The translations under genes were made by a program, and so were the position numbers. The notes beneath the pieces were generated by a model. The model ran no database searches, had not been told where the DNA came from, and saw only the letters and a program-made list of their open reading frames with translations. From Typha latifolia (Eukaryota; Streptophyta; Magnoliopsida; Poales; Typhaceae), in NCBI GenBank assembly GCA_019914945.1, contig CM034111.1, forward strand, positions 6,758,001 to 6,822,000: a stretch of DNA of 64,000 nucleotides, written 5' to 3'. Below, one piece after another: positions 22,468 to 34,336 of the stretch (position 1 is its first letter; every line of letters starts with the position of its first letter).

Positions 22468-22540
22468 AGAAGTGAGAGGAACAGCGATCTTGCCATATCC
22501 GGCGATGAAGCATCAATAATATCCAGTCAGCCCCAAAAAT

Positions 22541-23160
22541 CCTCTCAATCCGATGGTAGTAGTAGGAATAGGCCAAGCGGTCATACAAGCACCTTTTGAG
22601 TATTCGCCGCTACACCATCCGCTGAAATGATGTGGCCTAAATACTCCACTTGTGGTACTCCCCATAAGCACTTGGACTTCTTGATCTTCAATTGGTTTTG
22701 CTTCAACAAATTCAGCACGTCCTCCAAATACCGCCAATGCTCCAATTCAGTCCTACTATACACCAAAATATCGTCAAAAAATACCAAGACATACCTTCGC
22801 AAGAGAGGCCGAAATATATCATTCATGAGGTCTTGGAAGGTAGCTGGGGCAATGGTGAGACAAAAGGCATTACTCGGAACTCGTAATGCCCGTCCAGAGT
22901 CCGAAATACAATTTTATGCACATCCGCAGGGTGAACTCTAATTTGATGATACCTGACCCTCAAGTCAAGCTTACTAAATATAGTTGCCTCTACAAGTTCA
23001 TCCAACAACTCCTCAATAACCAGAATAGGATACCGGTCCTTGACGGTAATAGCGTTTAGTTCTCGATAGTCGACAAAAAATGCCATGTTCCCTCCTTTTT
23101 TTGCACCAAAAGCACGGGGGATGAGTATGAGCTATGACTTGGTTGTATGAGGCCTTGCTC
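22541..23160 (-). pseudogene. Reverse transcriptase of D1
   Basis: [35 protein letters not shown] and [20 protein letters not shown] with both catalytic Asp kept, then [20 protein letters not shown]. One frameshift near 22825 splits the domain into two frames. It is the best kept D-family RT here. Confidence 0.87.
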
Positions 23161-23499
23161 CAACATCTCAGCTACCATCTTTGAGATAACTTCATTTTAC
23201 ACATGTGGATACCGATATGACCTCACGTTCGCCGGTGCAGCCCCGGGTACAATATCTATGCGATGGTCTATCGCTCTCCTCGATGGCAACTCCTGCGGCT
23301 CCTCAAATAGTCTAGAAAAGTTATCTAATAAATTAGACAAATCAATGGTAATACTTGAACTCGTTTGAGGCTCATCTCCTGCTAGTCCTAACTAAAGAAG
23401 ATAGGCCAAATCAGACGCACAAGGCAACCCCAGCATAGGCTGCATCATAGGAATCGGTGAAGACTGAACACCATCAAACCGCACTTCTTTGTTTCCTTG

Positions 23500-24096
23500 T
23501 TTATATTTCATCCACAAGCTCCGAAAATCAAATGTGACAGGTCCCAAACTTTGTAACCACTGACCACCAAGGACAATGTCCGCTCCTCACAACACCAATG
23601 GATACAAGTCCATAATGATGTCGTGTCCTTGCACCCGTATACTGACTCGGCGACACAAGCTCTCCGCCCTAAGCTGTGGGCCGTCTCCAATAGCAACGTC
23701 AAACCCTATAGTCGGTTCGGCATCCAAACCCAATTTCCTCACTAGCCTCTCGTCTATAAAGTTGTGTGTACTCCCCGAATCAATGAGGATGTGTACACAA
23801 TGCTTTCTAACGAGTCTGTCTACCTGTAACGTCCTCGGCGTGGAAGTACCTAAATATGCATGCATCGATAATTCTGCTTGGATATCTTCCTCAATGCCCT
23901 CCTCAATGATCTCCTCATGGGTCTCCTCTGGACACTCTCCATCATCAACTACCTCATCATCATCCTTAGGACTATCGATAAACATCACACTCCCGATCGA
24001 TTTAGAACATCGATGACTGGGGATGAAACGCTCATCACAACAAAAGCAAAGGCCCTTCGCTCTTCGCTCCTCCACCTGGGTAGCCTCCTCTAACAT
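23500..24096 (-). pseudogene. Zinc knuckle and protease of D1
   Basis: The reading frame 24096-23587 has CFCCDERFIPSHRC (a CCHC knuckle), an acidic linker, and the aspartic protease with canonical active site HILIDSGSTHNFIDERLV and a DIIMDLYPLVL strand. It then continues past a frameshift to QWLQSLGPVTFDFRS. Confidence 0.87.
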
Positions 24097-24099
24097 TGG

Positions 24100-25297
24100 A
24101 AGAAAGTCTCAAAGGTGGTCGTGGTCTAGTAGTCACAGCCGCTGTTTTTGAAACCGCAGAATTTTCAACCGGCATTCTAGGTGCAAACCGCCCATCTCGG
24201 TTGCCCTAATTGGTTTTCGCTGCCATCTTTAGAGCCTTATGCTTTTGTTCTATCCTCATGGCCTTCTCAAAAGCGTCCTCAAGAGTAGTAGGACATAGAG
24301 CACGAACATCCGCTTGTATCTCCTCTCGCAGCCCTGAAATAAATGTACTCATCAAGGTACGTTTGGGCAACGATGGCTTGGTACTCCAATATGGTACCAA
24401 ACTCAGCTTGGTACTCCAATATGGTAGTCCTTTGAACCATCTTACTTAATATGGTAGCAAAATCCTCATATGCCGCTGTGCCAAATCTGCGTGTTATCCT
24501 CCTACAAAAATTAGCCCATCTGGTAAATCCACCACCACGAATTACCGATCTATACCAATGCAATACCGTTCCTTGGAGGTGAAAGCTTGCTATCTGAACT
24601 TTTGCATTTTCTGCTATACCTTGACAATAATAATATTGTTCAACTTGAAGTACCCAATCCGTTGTATCACTGCCTTGGAATTTTGGAAAGTCCAAACATG
24701 CGGCTCTCCCCCGAATAGCGTTGTCGGGTTCACGAAAGATCCTTTGTTCAGGTCTAAACCTTTGTGCATGTTGATCATCGTCTCTAAATCCTCAAGCACG
24801 TCCATGACCATCTCCATAGGGATCAAACTCATTCTCAAAGTACAAATCCTCCTCATCGACGAAGCGCACCGGTGCCGCACACTTCTCGGGTTCCACCATC
24901 GCCGCTCTTGGGTTTCGTAACGGAGGTGGAGGATGATGTGTAGGCATAAGTAAGAGGGGATCATTGACACTTATATGATGCACCTGGACGTATGGGGTAG
25001 CAAACGATGAGGTCCCATCGTTGGTCCTTGAAACTCCGTTCGTCGTCGAGGAGATGACGAACCCAATCGATTCATGACATATTCCTTGAATTCATTGTGA
25101 TCCTTTTGTATGTTGTCAACTCTATGCAACAATGTTTGGAACATGCTCCTTAGTTTATCCATATTCGAACCCATGGATGTTGGTTGACTCAGTCCTGCCA
25201 TGGTCGCTCCAAAGGATTTGACCTCTCGGTTAGGATCATCGTGCATTGAGTCCTCCCTTGTCGGTGTGCTCTTCATAGGTCTCCTTGTTGATATCAT
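24100..25297 (-). pseudogene. gag of D1
   Basis: Start ATG at 25297 (MISTRRPMKSTPTREDSMHD). Capsid pattern LDFPKFQGSDTTDWVLQVEQ (with the frame break before it), SFHLQGTVLHWYR and FISGLREEIQADVRALCP. A short duplication of GTACTCCAATATGGTA at about 24390-24430 disrupts the middle. Confidence 0.82.
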
Positions 25298-25338
25298 TTT
25301 CCTTGTTTCAAATATTAATAGAGATCTGAGATTCGTCT

Positions 25339-25392
25339 GCTCTGATACAAATTGATAGGCTCTGATACCAACTTGTTAAGGCTCTGATACCA
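25339..25392 (-). repeat. Three tandem tRNA-Met primer-site copies at the D1 LTR end
   Basis: GCTCTGATACCA-like sites (minus orientation) at 25339, 25359 and 25381, separated by alternating TGATAGG and TGTTAAGG spacers that look like LTR termini. The outermost copy (TTTGTATCAGAGC) would be the primer site next to gag. Confidence 0.85.
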
Positions 25393-26211
25393 AATTGATA
25401 GGATCTGGATCCAAAAGATCGGCTATGGAACAATTCCTTAAGATCTGAATTTATTACAGTAAGCAGTCCGCGCAACTATAGGAAAATATTCTTCAGATAT
25501 TCTTTTCTCATCAGAAAATTATGAAACCAATTGGGTTGGATCCGTAACTTCCTAATCTACAATTTTTGTATTTAGGCCCTTACTCGATTCAAATTTTAGC
25601 AGAGAAGAAAACATGGAATAACGTGGGTGATGGTGGTGGTGACGGGTGGAGTGGATGTTAGGGTTATGGATGGGTATGGAGATGAGGTTGTATTATGCAA
25701 GTGATTAAGGGAAGTAGACGAAGGGAACAAAGTGGTCGAGATCCCAAAGAAGAGGGGTGGCTCGATAGTCGAGGGAGATTAGAAGTGAGTTGAAACCTTG
25801 CCAACGGTAGATGTGGAAGGATGGTGAAGAGGGAGGAGAGAGGAGTTTAGAGAAAAGATAGGAGGCAAGAAATCAAGAATCCAATAATATTATGAAGTTG
25901 GTTGCCATCCACATATTTATAGAGGCTAGCCAACAAGTCCTAAAACAATATGAAACCCTAATTCTAGAGGATTCCCATCGATCGCATTTGAACGCGCCCA
26001 ATCACATTTAAACGCACTCAAAAAGCCCCTTCTCTGGATTTGCGAACGCGACACAAGCGTTCATAAGGCGTTCGAATGCGGGTGTTCACAAGGCGTTCAC
26101 AAGGGCATTCGAACGCAACTCCACTTGCGTTCGAACGTGGCCTATATGAATTTTATTTTAATGAAAATAAACATCTAATGCAATAAGGAAAGATCCAAAC
26201 TAAGTGTATCA
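25353..26211 (-). repeat. 5' LTR of D1
   Basis: Minus strand TGATACACTTAGTTTGG to CTATCA. Palindromic array at 25985-26145, TATA at about 25915-25922. The 3' boundary depends on which tandem primer-site copy is counted. Confidence 0.82.
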
Positions 26212-26500
26212 CATCCTCATCGATTTGAGGAGTATACACAACTTTCTAGATGAGAGGCTAGTGAGGAGATTGGGTTTGGATGTCGAGCCGACCACAGGAT
26301 TTGACGTTGCTATAAGAGGCGACATGAAGCTTAGGGCGGAGAGCTTGTGTTGCCGGGTCGGTATACGGGTGCACGGACACGATATCATTGTGGACTTGTA
26401 TCCGTTGGCGCTACGACAAACAGACATTGTCCTTGGTGCTTAGTGGTTACAGAGTTTGGGACCCATCACATTTGATTTCTGGAGCATGTGGATGAAATAT
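26212..26500 (+). pseudogene. Protease fragment of a plus-strand D copy (D2)
   Basis: Begins inside the protease at HILIDLRSIHNFLDERLV, where the active site Asp-Ser-Gly has become Asp-Leu-Arg, and runs to a TAG within QWLQSLGP. Upstream gag is lost where D1 abuts. Confidence 0.82.
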
Positions 26501-26593
26501 AAATAAGGAAACAAAGATGTGCGGCTTGATGATGTTCAGTCTTCGTTGATTCCTACGATGCAGCCTATGGTGGGGTAGCCTTGTGCGTACGAT

Positions 26594-27408
26594 TTGGCCT
26601 ATCTTCTTCAGTTAGGACCAGCAGGAGATGACCCTCAAACAAGTTCAGGTATTATCATTGAATTGTCTAATTTATTAGATAATTTTTTTCGACTGTTTGA
26701 GGAGCTGCAGGAGTTGCCGCCGAGGATAGCGACGGACCATCGCATAGAGATTGTACCCAAGACTGCACTAGCAAACGTGAGGCCATATCGGTATCCACAT
26801 GTGCAAAAGGAAGTTATCTCAAAGATGGTAGCCGAGATGTTGGAGCAAGGCCTCATACAACCAAGTCAGAGCTCAGATTCATCCCCTATGCTTTTGGTGT
26901 GAAAAAAGGATAGGACATGGCATTTTTTTGTCGACTATCGAGCACTAAATGCTATTATCGTCAAGGACCGGCATCCCATTCCAGTTATCGAGGAGTTGCT
27001 GGACGAGCTTGCAGGGATGACTATATTTAGTAAGCTTGACTTGAGGGCCGGGTATCATCAAATTAGAGTTCACCCGGCGTATGTGCACAAAACTGCTTTT
27101 CAAACTCCGGACAAGCATTACGAGTTCTGGGTGATGCCTTTTAGTCTCAAAAATGCTCCAGATACCTTTCAAGGCCTTATAAATGATATATTTTGGCCTC
27201 TCTTGCGAAGGTATGTCTTGGTATTTTTTGACAATATTTTGGTGTATGGAAGGACTTAATTGGAACATTGGCGGTATTTGGAGGATGTGCTGAATTTGTT
27301 GAAGCAAAACCAATTGAAGATCAAGAAGTCCAAGTGCCTATGGGGAGTACCACAAGTGCAGTATTTAGGCAACATCATTTTAGCAGATGGTGTAGCGGTG
27401 GATCCTCT
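26594..27408 (+). pseudogene. Reverse transcriptase of D2
   Basis: ELSNLLDNFFRLFEELQELP lead, [35 protein letters not shown] and [12 protein letters not shown]. The second catalytic Asp is Asn, from GAC-GAT to GAC-AAT at a CpG (27230-27235). A TGA lies near 26902 and a TAA near 27258. It is cut off by LTR G at about 27409, after the GVAVDP motif. Confidence 0.87.
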
Positions 27409-28393
27409 AAAAAACCCACTATACACAAGTATGTATCTAAATACTAGGTAATGATATCACTCGTTCGCTTAAGTAAAAGTCCGTAGAAATATTAGGAACG
27501 AAAGCAGAGATGAACGCCAATATTTTAACGTAGAAAAACCCAAACGGGAAATAACCACGGATCCAAACTCGGATAAAAACAAATCACTATAATAGTAACA
27601 GTTACAAGACTGACTCACAAAATAACCCGTTGATCCAAACGACTTTGTTCCTCTCAGTCTTGCTCGCTAGAACCCACGATTCACTGCTCCTCGTGATTGA
27701 AGTCCAACCTTAGTAACCCTTGAGATTGATCTTTCGTCTAGATAACCCTTAAGATGAAAGATTAACTTTTTAATGATGAGTGGAACCTTGTTAGTTGAAG
27801 AACCGATGTAGCCTCAAAAAGACTCCTTTAATAATGCTTCTTCAACCACCCTCGAGATAGGGTATCACAATCCTTATATATGATCTCCAAGATAGAGCCA
27901 AATCCAAGTGCGTTTGAACGGGCCCGAGTGCGTTCGAACGACATGACTTGATCTCAGGTGCGTTTGAACGGGCCCGAGTGCGTTCGAACGCGACAACTTA
28001 AATTCTTCAGGTTGCGTTCGAACGTGTTTGTGAACGCAGCTCTTAGTTTGTGTGAATGTAGTACCCATGTTCGAACGCGTTTGTGAACGCTGCTCTCGGT
28101 CTGTGTGAACGCAAGTACTCGCGTTCAAACGCGTTTATGAACGCAACTCTCGGTCTGTGTGAACGCAAGTACCCGCGTTCAAATGCGTTTGTGAACGCAG
28201 CTCTCGGTCTGTATGAACGCAAGTACCCGTATTCGAACGCGTTTGTGAACGCGGTGTGAACTCAACAGCTTTCCTCTAATAATTTTGCAATTCTTCAAAC
28301 CAGAGATATTCTAGACTTGTATAAAGCTCATATACATGTAAAAATACACTTAGAATATTTTGTACACAATTGCCAATAATTAAAAACCTAACA
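27409..28393 (-). repeat. 3' LTR of G1
   Basis: Minus strand begins TGTTAGGTTTTTAATTATTG. A GCGTTCGAACGC array (27905-28260) lies upstream of the TATA region CATATATAAGG (about 27874-27884). It is the longest G array here, with repeated GTTTGTGAACGCAGCTCTCG units. Confidence 0.85.
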
Positions 28394-28411
28394 ATCTCCC
28401 CCTTTGGCAAT
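28394..28411 (-). promoter_or_regulatory. Polypurine tract of G1
   Basis: Minus strand TTGCCAAAGGGGGAGAT directly before the LTR start TGTTAGG. A second similar purine stretch lies near 28736-28760 after the extra ORF. Confidence 0.85.
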
Positions 28412-28764
28412 TTGTGACAAAACATCTAGTTTACAAGACATTACAAAGAATTCAAAAATGAGCATTCAACAAGTCTAGTACTTTTAGCACATCAATCCCT
28501 GCAAATAAAAATATACCAAACCAAGATCAAGTAAAAATAACTTGAAATGAATAACAATCCAAACACAAATTATCAAGTAAGCAGTTCACAAGTACTCAAG
28601 CAAACAAAGTTCACAAGTATTCACGCAAAGGTATTTAAGCAATAAACAGAACCTAGTAAACTCCCACTATGCCATTACTCCCCCTACACCAGTAAACTCC
28701 TAAACTCCAAACACACGTCTAAACTCACACTCACTCTCTCCCTTTTTGACACAAATGCCAAAGA

Positions 28765-29802
28765 CTAGGAACTCGGAGGGAACTGACGATGAAGAATCGA
28801 CAAGGCAGAGTTGAGAACGGTCCCCTGACGTGCTTGCTCAGCTCGTAAATCATTCATGACCGAATGGAGGTCCTACACCTGAGTGCTAAGCTGATCGAAA
28901 CGGTCAGAGAACTGTGGTAACTCCCCCTCAGTGTGAGATGAGTCATCCTCCGAACTGTCGTCAGAAATATCAAGGTGTGCGGAACATCTAGCGGCAGAAG
29001 AGGACGGCTTGAGAGGAGACGACTGATCATGAGCTTGACTCCGCTTAAGAGTAATCCGATCCAACAGTTTTTGCGAAGTAAGAGAAGGTTCCGTAGCATC
29101 CACGCGCACCCCACTCTGAGTGAACAAATTTGTAATAAATATGCCAAACGACAACTCTTCACGGGGCGCTTCTTTCTATGTAGCTGTTAGAATGGAATCG
29201 TAGATCACCGCAGCCAAATCAACAGAAACTCCCGACAACATCAGATGAAGGAGGAAGGCACGATCAGGACTAATACTAGAATGGCAAGTCTTGAGGGTGA
29301 CGTTGTACAGACAAAGCAGGTGAAGCATGCGAGCCACTGATGTTAGTTTTGCATGAGGCATCATATTGCCCTCCCAACGTTCCCCTTTAATTAACATAAT
29401 ACCAGCAAATTCATTGACATCAGGAAGTGGAGTAGACGACGGATACTGGAACTCACTATTAGGAAGTTGGAGTTCTGCATGAATAACATCGGAGTCCAAG
29501 TAGATCGAAACCCCACGGAAAAATTGTTCTAAAACTGTGGCATTACTGAAAAATTCCCTAACCACTTCCACATATGCAGTCCCACTCATCCGACACACGG
29601 ATAACCATCCTCGCTTAGTAAAGATCTGTTCGATCCCCAAGGCAGAAAAATCAGAAATGACCATGGGTCGTTCACAAATAACAGGTCGAGTGCCAAAATT
29701 GTGTTTGTAACGCCTCGCAGCCGTAGATGTCGAAAACTTGGGAGCCGAAGTAGGTGAGGAAGGCGGCATAGGTTTCTTGGAAACTGCAGCTTTTCTAGGC
29801 AT
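28765..29802 (-). pseudogene. Extra post-pol ORF of G1 (plant transposon protein / env-like position)
   Basis: Starts MPRKAAVSKKPMPPSSPTSA (ATG at 29802) with a Pro/Ser-rich basic head, then a conserved globular segment (PMVISDFSALGIEQIFTKRG, VYLDSDVIHAEL-like, MMPHAKLTSVARMLHLLCLY, SPDRAFLLHLMLSGVSVDL) of the type seen in plant retroelement accessory proteins. An acidic Ser/Asp stretch and a probable coiled-coil tail ending PPSS follow. Two in-frame TAG codons occur, after DSILTAT and after LSTQV. No transmembrane segment is evident, so an envelope role is not supported. The closest copy is at 39949-40768. Confidence 0.75.
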
Positions 29803-29966
29803 TCTTGAGATAGCAAGAAATAAAAAAAAAATTCAAGAAACCATGAAGGCCCTAAATGAAATCCATCATCCACTTGAAAACACTAAGATATCATGTTCAA
29901 TCACACAAGAAACATCAAGATAGTAACTTTAACATGATCAAAACTCGAAAACACACGAAATCAATC
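29803..29966 (-). promoter_or_regulatory. Leader end and splice-acceptor-like site before the G1 extra ORF
   Basis: On the minus strand a long T-rich tract is followed by GCTATCTCAAG and then A-ATG. The AG at 29805-29804 is a good acceptor one base before the start codon. A matching donor is seen in the G2 copy at 41588. Confidence 0.5.
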
Positions 29967-31019
29967 AATTCTTGATTGAGATATAGATTGGACATGTCAA
30001 ACCGCTTCAAATTATATTATTTTGTCTTTATTTTAAAAATATAAGTTGACTTCTAGCAAGTGCATTCAAACACAAGTGGAGAGCATTCGAACGTCTAAAT
30101 AGCGTTCGCATATACAGAGCACGTTTTTTGGCTGTTCGAACGTGAGCAAAGTGCATTAAAACGCAGTGTTTAAAAGTCTGATTTGCATCTACATATCTAG
30201 AGCCCTAGTTTTAGTCATTTGAATGTGATCGAGGGGTGTTTGAACGCATATTTAGAGTTGTTGGATGATTGATTAGCCTCCAAATATGTGGAAAAGTAGC
30301 CATCTTTGCATTATTGAATATTGAACTTTGTTTTGCATCTAGGCTTGAGCCAAACTTCTCCCTCATCATTTCTCCCCCTCGGTATTCAACCTGAGCTTCC
30401 TTCTACGACCAAGGATAATCCTCTGTCGCTTCTCCCTTCTCACTCCAATGACCAGCCATACCTAGAAGCTCCCTTCTCCCACCTCATCTTGTTCAAAGTA
30501 CTAATCCATCCACCAAAGCCATCATCATCTCCCAAACCCCAACCATAACATCTATGTACCTCATCACCTCCTAATCTTTGATCATTATTTTCCTCATATA
30601 TTTTGATCTATTCGCATGAACGATGAGATTCTAGTTGTGTTAGATTTCTAATTTTCAGAGGAATAACATATCTGAATCTCAAATCATCTCAACGGTTGGA
30701 TCGATTCCTATTGCCTTTGAAAGTTCCATGTTGAGTCTTGCCTAGATTAGCAACTTGGATATACAATAATCTTCCTCGATGGCGATTGTTATAGGTTTCC
30801 TCGGAGGTTCATACTTTGATGGATATTCATAGTAAAGGTATGAATGCACTATGGATTTGGAGTAGTGATAGGGGGTATCTTATGATAATAGAGATGTGTG
30901 AGATATGTGACAACATTAAATAAGTTGATGAGTAACAATGTTTTACTGCACATCTAGCTCATAAGGACCTTGTAGCTCTAGCTCATTCTACCGCTTTATC
31001 TCACGAGGGTGTTGCACCT
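29967..31019 (+). mobile_element. Segment H: LTR-like sequence related to D, arm of a large inverted repeat
   Basis: Contains a decayed palindrome array (30060-30250), then TTAGCCTCCAAATATGTGG (core promoter like D) and a CT-rich leader. It then has 400 bp without ORF. Its exact LTR ends are not identified. The same sequence is inverted at 48397-49475. Confidence 0.6.
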
Positions 31020-31654
31020 TGATACAAATAGACCTAGGTCAAGTTATATCAGAAGAAAATAAAGATTTTGGTCAGGGAGCGCTCGAACGCAGAGGACTGC
31101 GTTCGAAAGCACTATGAGAACAGCTGCAGGCATTCACAAATACAGAGAATGGGATTTGTGCATCCGAATGGCCTCGAGCCCTTTCGAACTCACCTGTTCG
31201 AACGCTTGCACGCATTCGCAAATAGAGAACGGGAAATTCGCGTTCGAAAGGCCTCAGGCGCATACGAATGCAGCGCGGCGTGAACCTTTATTTTTTAGGA
31301 TTTTATTTCTATTGTATGAGTCTAAAGGGTAGCCTCTAAGTATTGTGGAGCGCACAATAGTTGAGTTATGTTATGAAATCATATTTTCTTCTCCTATCTC
31401 TCTCTCTTTCGCTCTTTCTTCTTCTTGCCCTAACTTCTCATCATCCCCTAACCTTCAATGGTTAGATTTTCCTCCTCGTCAATCACGGCCCTACTTTTTC
31501 TAGGAGCGACCTCTTCTTCCCCTTCATCCTATTCCCATCTCTCATCACAAATATTTCCATCCACATATCATCTTCTTCTCCTTTTCCATCATCATCAAGA
31601 TCTCCCTTCAATCCAAATAACCGACCCATCCCCATATCAGTTCGGTATGTAACA
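31020..31654 (+). repeat. 5' LTR of F2
   Basis: TGATACAAATAGACC...GTATGTAACA, 635 bp, array at 31080-31275. Followed by AGGTATCAGAGCCACC, a tRNA-Met primer site with one changed base. Confidence 0.85.
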
Positions 31655-31683
31655 GAGGTATCAGAGCCACCGGTTCTCGGACT

Positions 31684-33082
31684 ATGACTAACACAAGATC
31701 AATGGCGAGGCGTGGGACGATGGATGCCAACTCAGAACCAGATCCAAACGCTCTGACCATTGTGGGCAGCAATAGCGAAGCTAGCACCAGCGCCATGTCG
31801 AGTGCGCCTCTTTCCACACCGTGGGAGCGCTCATTCAGCAAATGATGGAGCAACAACAAAGAATGATGGACAACTAACAACGAATGCAAGAAGCCCTTGT
31901 GCAGTCCCTACGTGAGGAGATTCGTATGATATGGCATGGAGGGCTAACATTGGAAGAACCCGTCGTAACTACACCAGTGGACAATCAAACTCTGCCAACG
32001 ATGAGAGTTTTTCTAGGGCAGACGAATGCATTACTACCCAACCCACCTAGACCAAGGATACCTTATCCGGCCCCACTAGGAGTGAACCATGGCATAGAAG
32101 AAGGAAGGAATGAACTCCATCAAGGCAGGGGCGAATCGGGAGCAGCGTGGCCATATGATGATGAACATGTGCTTGCTTGCGAGGAAGAGGAAAGGAGACG
32201 TTGTGGACCAGAGATTCACATTCTTCGTTCGCTAGCAATGAGGATGGATCCTCTAATGAACAATAGGCGTGATTATGGCCTCCGTGGATGATCTGCTTGG
32301 CTGGAATTCCCAAAGTTTAATGGAGGTAACCCTATTGATTAGATTTTTCATGCCGAATAATACTTATGTCATGGCATGCCGGAAGAGGCTAAGGTACCTA
32401 TTGCGAGCTTTCTTTTGGAAGATGTGGCTTTACGTCAGTACCAATCCATGCATGCCCACCAACCATTCGACAATTGGACGGCATTCACATTTGCATTAGC
32501 TTGATGGTTTGGGACTATTGGATATGAAGATTATGGGGCTACACTCTCCAAATTGACATAAAGGACTACTATGGCAACATATCAAGAAGACTTTGAGCGT
32601 CTCAGTAGCCGTTGTTTTCCAAGGTGGCCACAAGAAGCATTGAAGAGCACATTTTTGGCGGGGCTATGTGAGGAGATAAAACCAACGTCTTTTCAATGCA
32701 ACTGCGTATTTTGATGGAAGCTTTTGATATTGCCACAAGGATGGAACAAAAGTACACTTCCTTGAAAGGAGTTATGAAGATGAATAGGATGTCGAAGGAT
32801 CGTCGGTATGTGCCACGGACGGCGTCCACAACCGGCGGTTCTAGTTCCATGACGAAACCACCGGTGCCCTCTTTTGGACGTCGGGGTACCCTGAGACCGA
32901 CGACCGAAATCAGAGGAGGAGGCATGCAACTTAAGGGTCAGTCCAAGCACAAGTGGATGAAAAACGAGCCAAGGGCTTGTGTTTTTGGTGTGACGAGCGC
33001 TACACCTTGAGACATCGATGTGGCAAGGCTAAGGGCAGCATCATGTTGATCGATGGCTATGACAAAGAAGTGGAGGGGGTCA
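31684..33082 (+). pseudogene. gag of F2
   Basis: Start at 31684 (MTNTRSMARR), a frameshift near 31815, then MQEALVQSLREEIRM (31884-32291), and capsid motifs LEFPKFNGGNPID, PIASFLLEDVALRQYQ and ATYQEDFERLSSRC in changing frames with stops. The zinc knuckle region is near 32970-33020. It ends at the D5 LTR. The sister in inverted orientation is 46688-47797. Confidence 0.82.
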
Positions 33083-33938
33083 TGTTAGGCTCTAATACCA
33101 ATTGATAGGTTCTCGAACTAAAGATAGGCTACGTAACGATTCTTTCAAGATATGAATGTAGTACAGGAATCAGTCCGCAGAACGGTGGAAAAATATTTGT
33201 CAAATATTCTCCGGTTGTCAGAAAATCGAAATGTAGCAGAGACGAAAACATCCTAATCTACTATTTTCTATTTATGCCCCTCACAAAATCAAAATATAGC
33301 AGGAGACGAAAACACGAATAACGTGGCTAATGGTGGTGGTGACGGGTGGAGTGGATGGATATGGAGATGAAAGTGGATTGTGGATGTGATTTAGGGATAT
33401 AGACGAAGGGAACGAAGTGGTCGAGATCCCAAAGAAGAGGGTGGCTCGACAGTTGAGGGAGATTAGAAGTTAGGAGAAACCTTTCCAACTATAGAGGTGG
33501 AAGGATGGTGAAAAGGGAGGAGGGAAAAGTTTAGAAAGAAGATAGGAGGCAAGAAATCAATAATCCAATTGCATAATGAAGTTGATTGCCATCCACATAT
33601 TTATAGAGGCTAGCCAAGAAGTCCTAAAATAATATGAAAACCTAATTCTAGAGGATTCCCGTCGATCGCGTTCAAACACGCCCGATCGCGTTTGAACGCA
33701 CGAAAAGACATTCTCTGTATGTGCGAACGCGATGCAGGCGTTCGAACGCGGGCATTCGAACTCGTCCGACCACGTTCGAACGCACAATATCCATTCTCTT
33801 TATTTGTGAACCTAATGCAGGCATTCGCAAGGGCGTTCGAACACGATCCCTCCTGCATTCGAACGTGACTTACATGAATTTTATTTTAATAAAAATAGCT
33901 CCTAATGCAATAAGAAAAGATCCTAACTAAGTGTATCA
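33083..33938 (-). repeat. 3' LTR of D5
   Basis: Minus strand begins TGATACACTTAGTTAGG and ends with TATCA, a primer-site copy (TTGGTATTAGAGCC) and TAACA, so the LTR end carries the primer sequence. Palindromic array 33663-33868, TATA at about 33597-33604. Polypurine tract GGGGGAAGCGTGGTGGGC adjoins at 33939. Confidence 0.85.
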
Positions 33939-34336
33939 GCCCACCACGCTTCCCCCACCTTACCCTCAAGGTGAAATATTAGGGAAACGCTCCAAAATAT
34001 TAGTCTCCAACTCCCATTTCGCCTCATCAGATGTCTTGCCAAGCCACTCAACTAGAATCTCCATCTCCAACCTAGTACATGTCGTCATCGACGTCTAGCA
34101 AGTACTCGAAGTGGCTCTACAATCTCTATCTCCTCTAATGGCTCCGGTAGAACTGATCCAGCAATCTCATAATCTCCAATGCACTCTCTCAATAATGAAA
34201 CATAAAAGACAGGATGCACTCTCGAGCCCTCCGGCAGCTCCAAACGATATGCAACCTGACCAATATGCTCCAACACACGAAATGGACCAAAGTAGCAATG
34301 TGCTAACTTTTGGTTACACATCGAATATAAGGTCAC
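33939..34336 (-). pseudogene. Integrase C-terminus and chromodomain-like tail of D5
   Basis: KLAHCYFGPFRVLEHIGQVA and LELPEGSRVHPVFYVSLLRE form the GPY/F-like module. After a frameshift at 34085, ILVEWLGKTSDEAKWELETN resembles a chromodomain, ending FPNISP. This is why the family is placed with the chromoviruses. Confidence 0.8.

Larger units (their letters stand above)
21978..26211 (-). mobile_element. Element D1: gypsy family D, gag to RNase H, 3' end lost
   Basis: 5' LTR 25353-26211, tandem primer sites, gag, protease, RT and RNase H follow in order on the minus strand. Integrase and the 3' LTR are missing: the RNase H end abuts plus-strand LTR D at 21977. Confidence 0.85.
27409..29966 (-). 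mobile_element. Element G1: 3' end of a SIRE/Maximus-like Ty1/copia element
   Basis: 3' LTR, polypurine tract and the extra post-pol ORF are present in minus orientation. Gag and pol are missing because sequence of type H begins at about 29967. Confidence 0.8.

Noticed and set aside
27905..28260. CRISPR-like array
   Set aside because: Short palindromes alternate with spacers, but the spacers repeat too, the lengths are irregular, and this is plant retrotransposon LTR sequence.
28765..29802. Reading the G extra ORF as a viral-type envelope
   Set aside because: No signal peptide or membrane segment is visible; the position alone does not support an envelope role.
30321..30548. Pro/Ser-rich ORF in H
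   Set aside because: It lies in the CT-rich leader after the TATA-like box, has a frameless counterpart in other LTRs and no domain.
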